From assembly GCF_902459565.1 (NCBI RefSeq), contig NZ_CABPSN010000003.1, positions 496,001 to 560,000 on the forward strand: DNA of 64,000 nucleotides, read 5' to 3'. This stretch comes from Pandoraea aquatica. Lineage in GTDB: Bacteria; Pseudomonadota; Gammaproteobacteria; Burkholderiales; Burkholderiaceae. The notes beneath the pieces are model-generated. The model saw nothing but the letters and a program-made list of their open reading frames with translations, made no database searches and was not told the origin of the DNA. Made by a program: the position numbers and the translations under genes. Below, one piece after another: positions 63,764 to 64,000 of the stretch (position 1 is its first letter; each line of letters opens with the position of its first letter).

Positions 63764-64000
63764 ACAAACTTCCCCTAAACAATTACGACTACTACATATC
63801 ACCGCAACAACGAGCACATCTGAAAAACCCGCCGGCTGGCGGCGGCTTCTTAGGCTCACCCAGGCATCTTTTCTTTTAAACCACTTATAGAGGAAAAGCG
63901 CCAGTTCGATTGTTTTCGCTAACTACCAATAGTGTCAAGCCCTTTTTGAACGATAGAAGTTACGTTCGATCAGGTTTTACCCTTATATCTCGGAGGGTAT
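63764..64000. other. Upstream region of cspA to the window edge
   Basis: No gene is supported. On the minus strand it should include the cspA promoter and 5' leader. The last bases on the plus strand, CGGAGGGTAT, contain a GGAGG that could be the SD of a gene starting beyond the edge. Confidence 0.4.

Overview
The window is a high-GC, densely coded bacterial chromosome segment, most consistent with the Burkholderiaceae and probably Pandoraea or a close relative. That assignment is inference from protein content and gene order: pcnB-HAD-hda facing purM, mutL-miaA, rluE-icd, exbB-exbD-lpxK-Trm112-kdsB-adk, and ybaK/plsY/yajQ/murB. No rRNA, tRNA, CRISPR array, IS element or phage was seen.

Layout. 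1-2.9 kb: pcnB (cut by the edge), a HAD-IB phosphatase, hda and purM. 3-13.4 kb: accessory metabolism, with an MFS exporter and its divergent LysR gene, then a minus-strand operon of four polyamine/opine-type ABC transporter genes, an M24 peptidase-like protein and an amidohydrolase, followed by another LysR gene. 13.6-24.2 kb: housekeeping (miaA, mutL, dedA, amiC, tsaE, queG, xerD, an acyl-CoA ligase, ybaK). 24.3-30.7 kb: a complete CS1/cable-type alternate chaperone-usher pilus operon (chaperone, major pilin, usher, tip protein) with a convergent RcsB-like response regulator, lying between ybaK and plsY. 30.9-48.8 kb: housekeeping (plsY, yajQ, murB, patatin, ppnP, argF, DUF3579, rpsT, murJ, sirB1-like, Mpo1-like, SDR, adk, kdsB, Trm112-like, lpxK, exbD, exbB, xseA, sodB). 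49-54.6 kb: an HD-GYP protein, a DUF192 protein, two tandem small secreted Lys/His-rich proteins, rluE, icd and three unrecognised small membrane or secreted genes. 54.8-58.5 kb: a VOC protein, a LysR/SDR divergent pair and a glycosyltransferase. 58.6-63 kb: a NahR/NagR-like regulator divergent from a four-gene salicylate 5-hydroxylase-type Rieske oxygenase operon. A cold-shock gene closes the window.

How the genes work together. The ABC operon couples import of a small cationic or amide compound to intracellular hydrolysis. The pilus operon encodes everything needed for CS1-type assembly except a sensor kinase. The nag-type operon supplies reductase, oxygenase alpha, oxygenase beta and Rieske ferredoxin for ring hydroxylation, but no ring-cleavage genes are present here. 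Other points of interest are a recurring -10 hexamer 6-9 nt ahead of start codons that lack a Shine-Dalgarno (likely leaderless mRNAs), several strong dyads in intergenic regions, and a 13-bp palindromic sequence shared by the icd and DUF3579 upstream regions.
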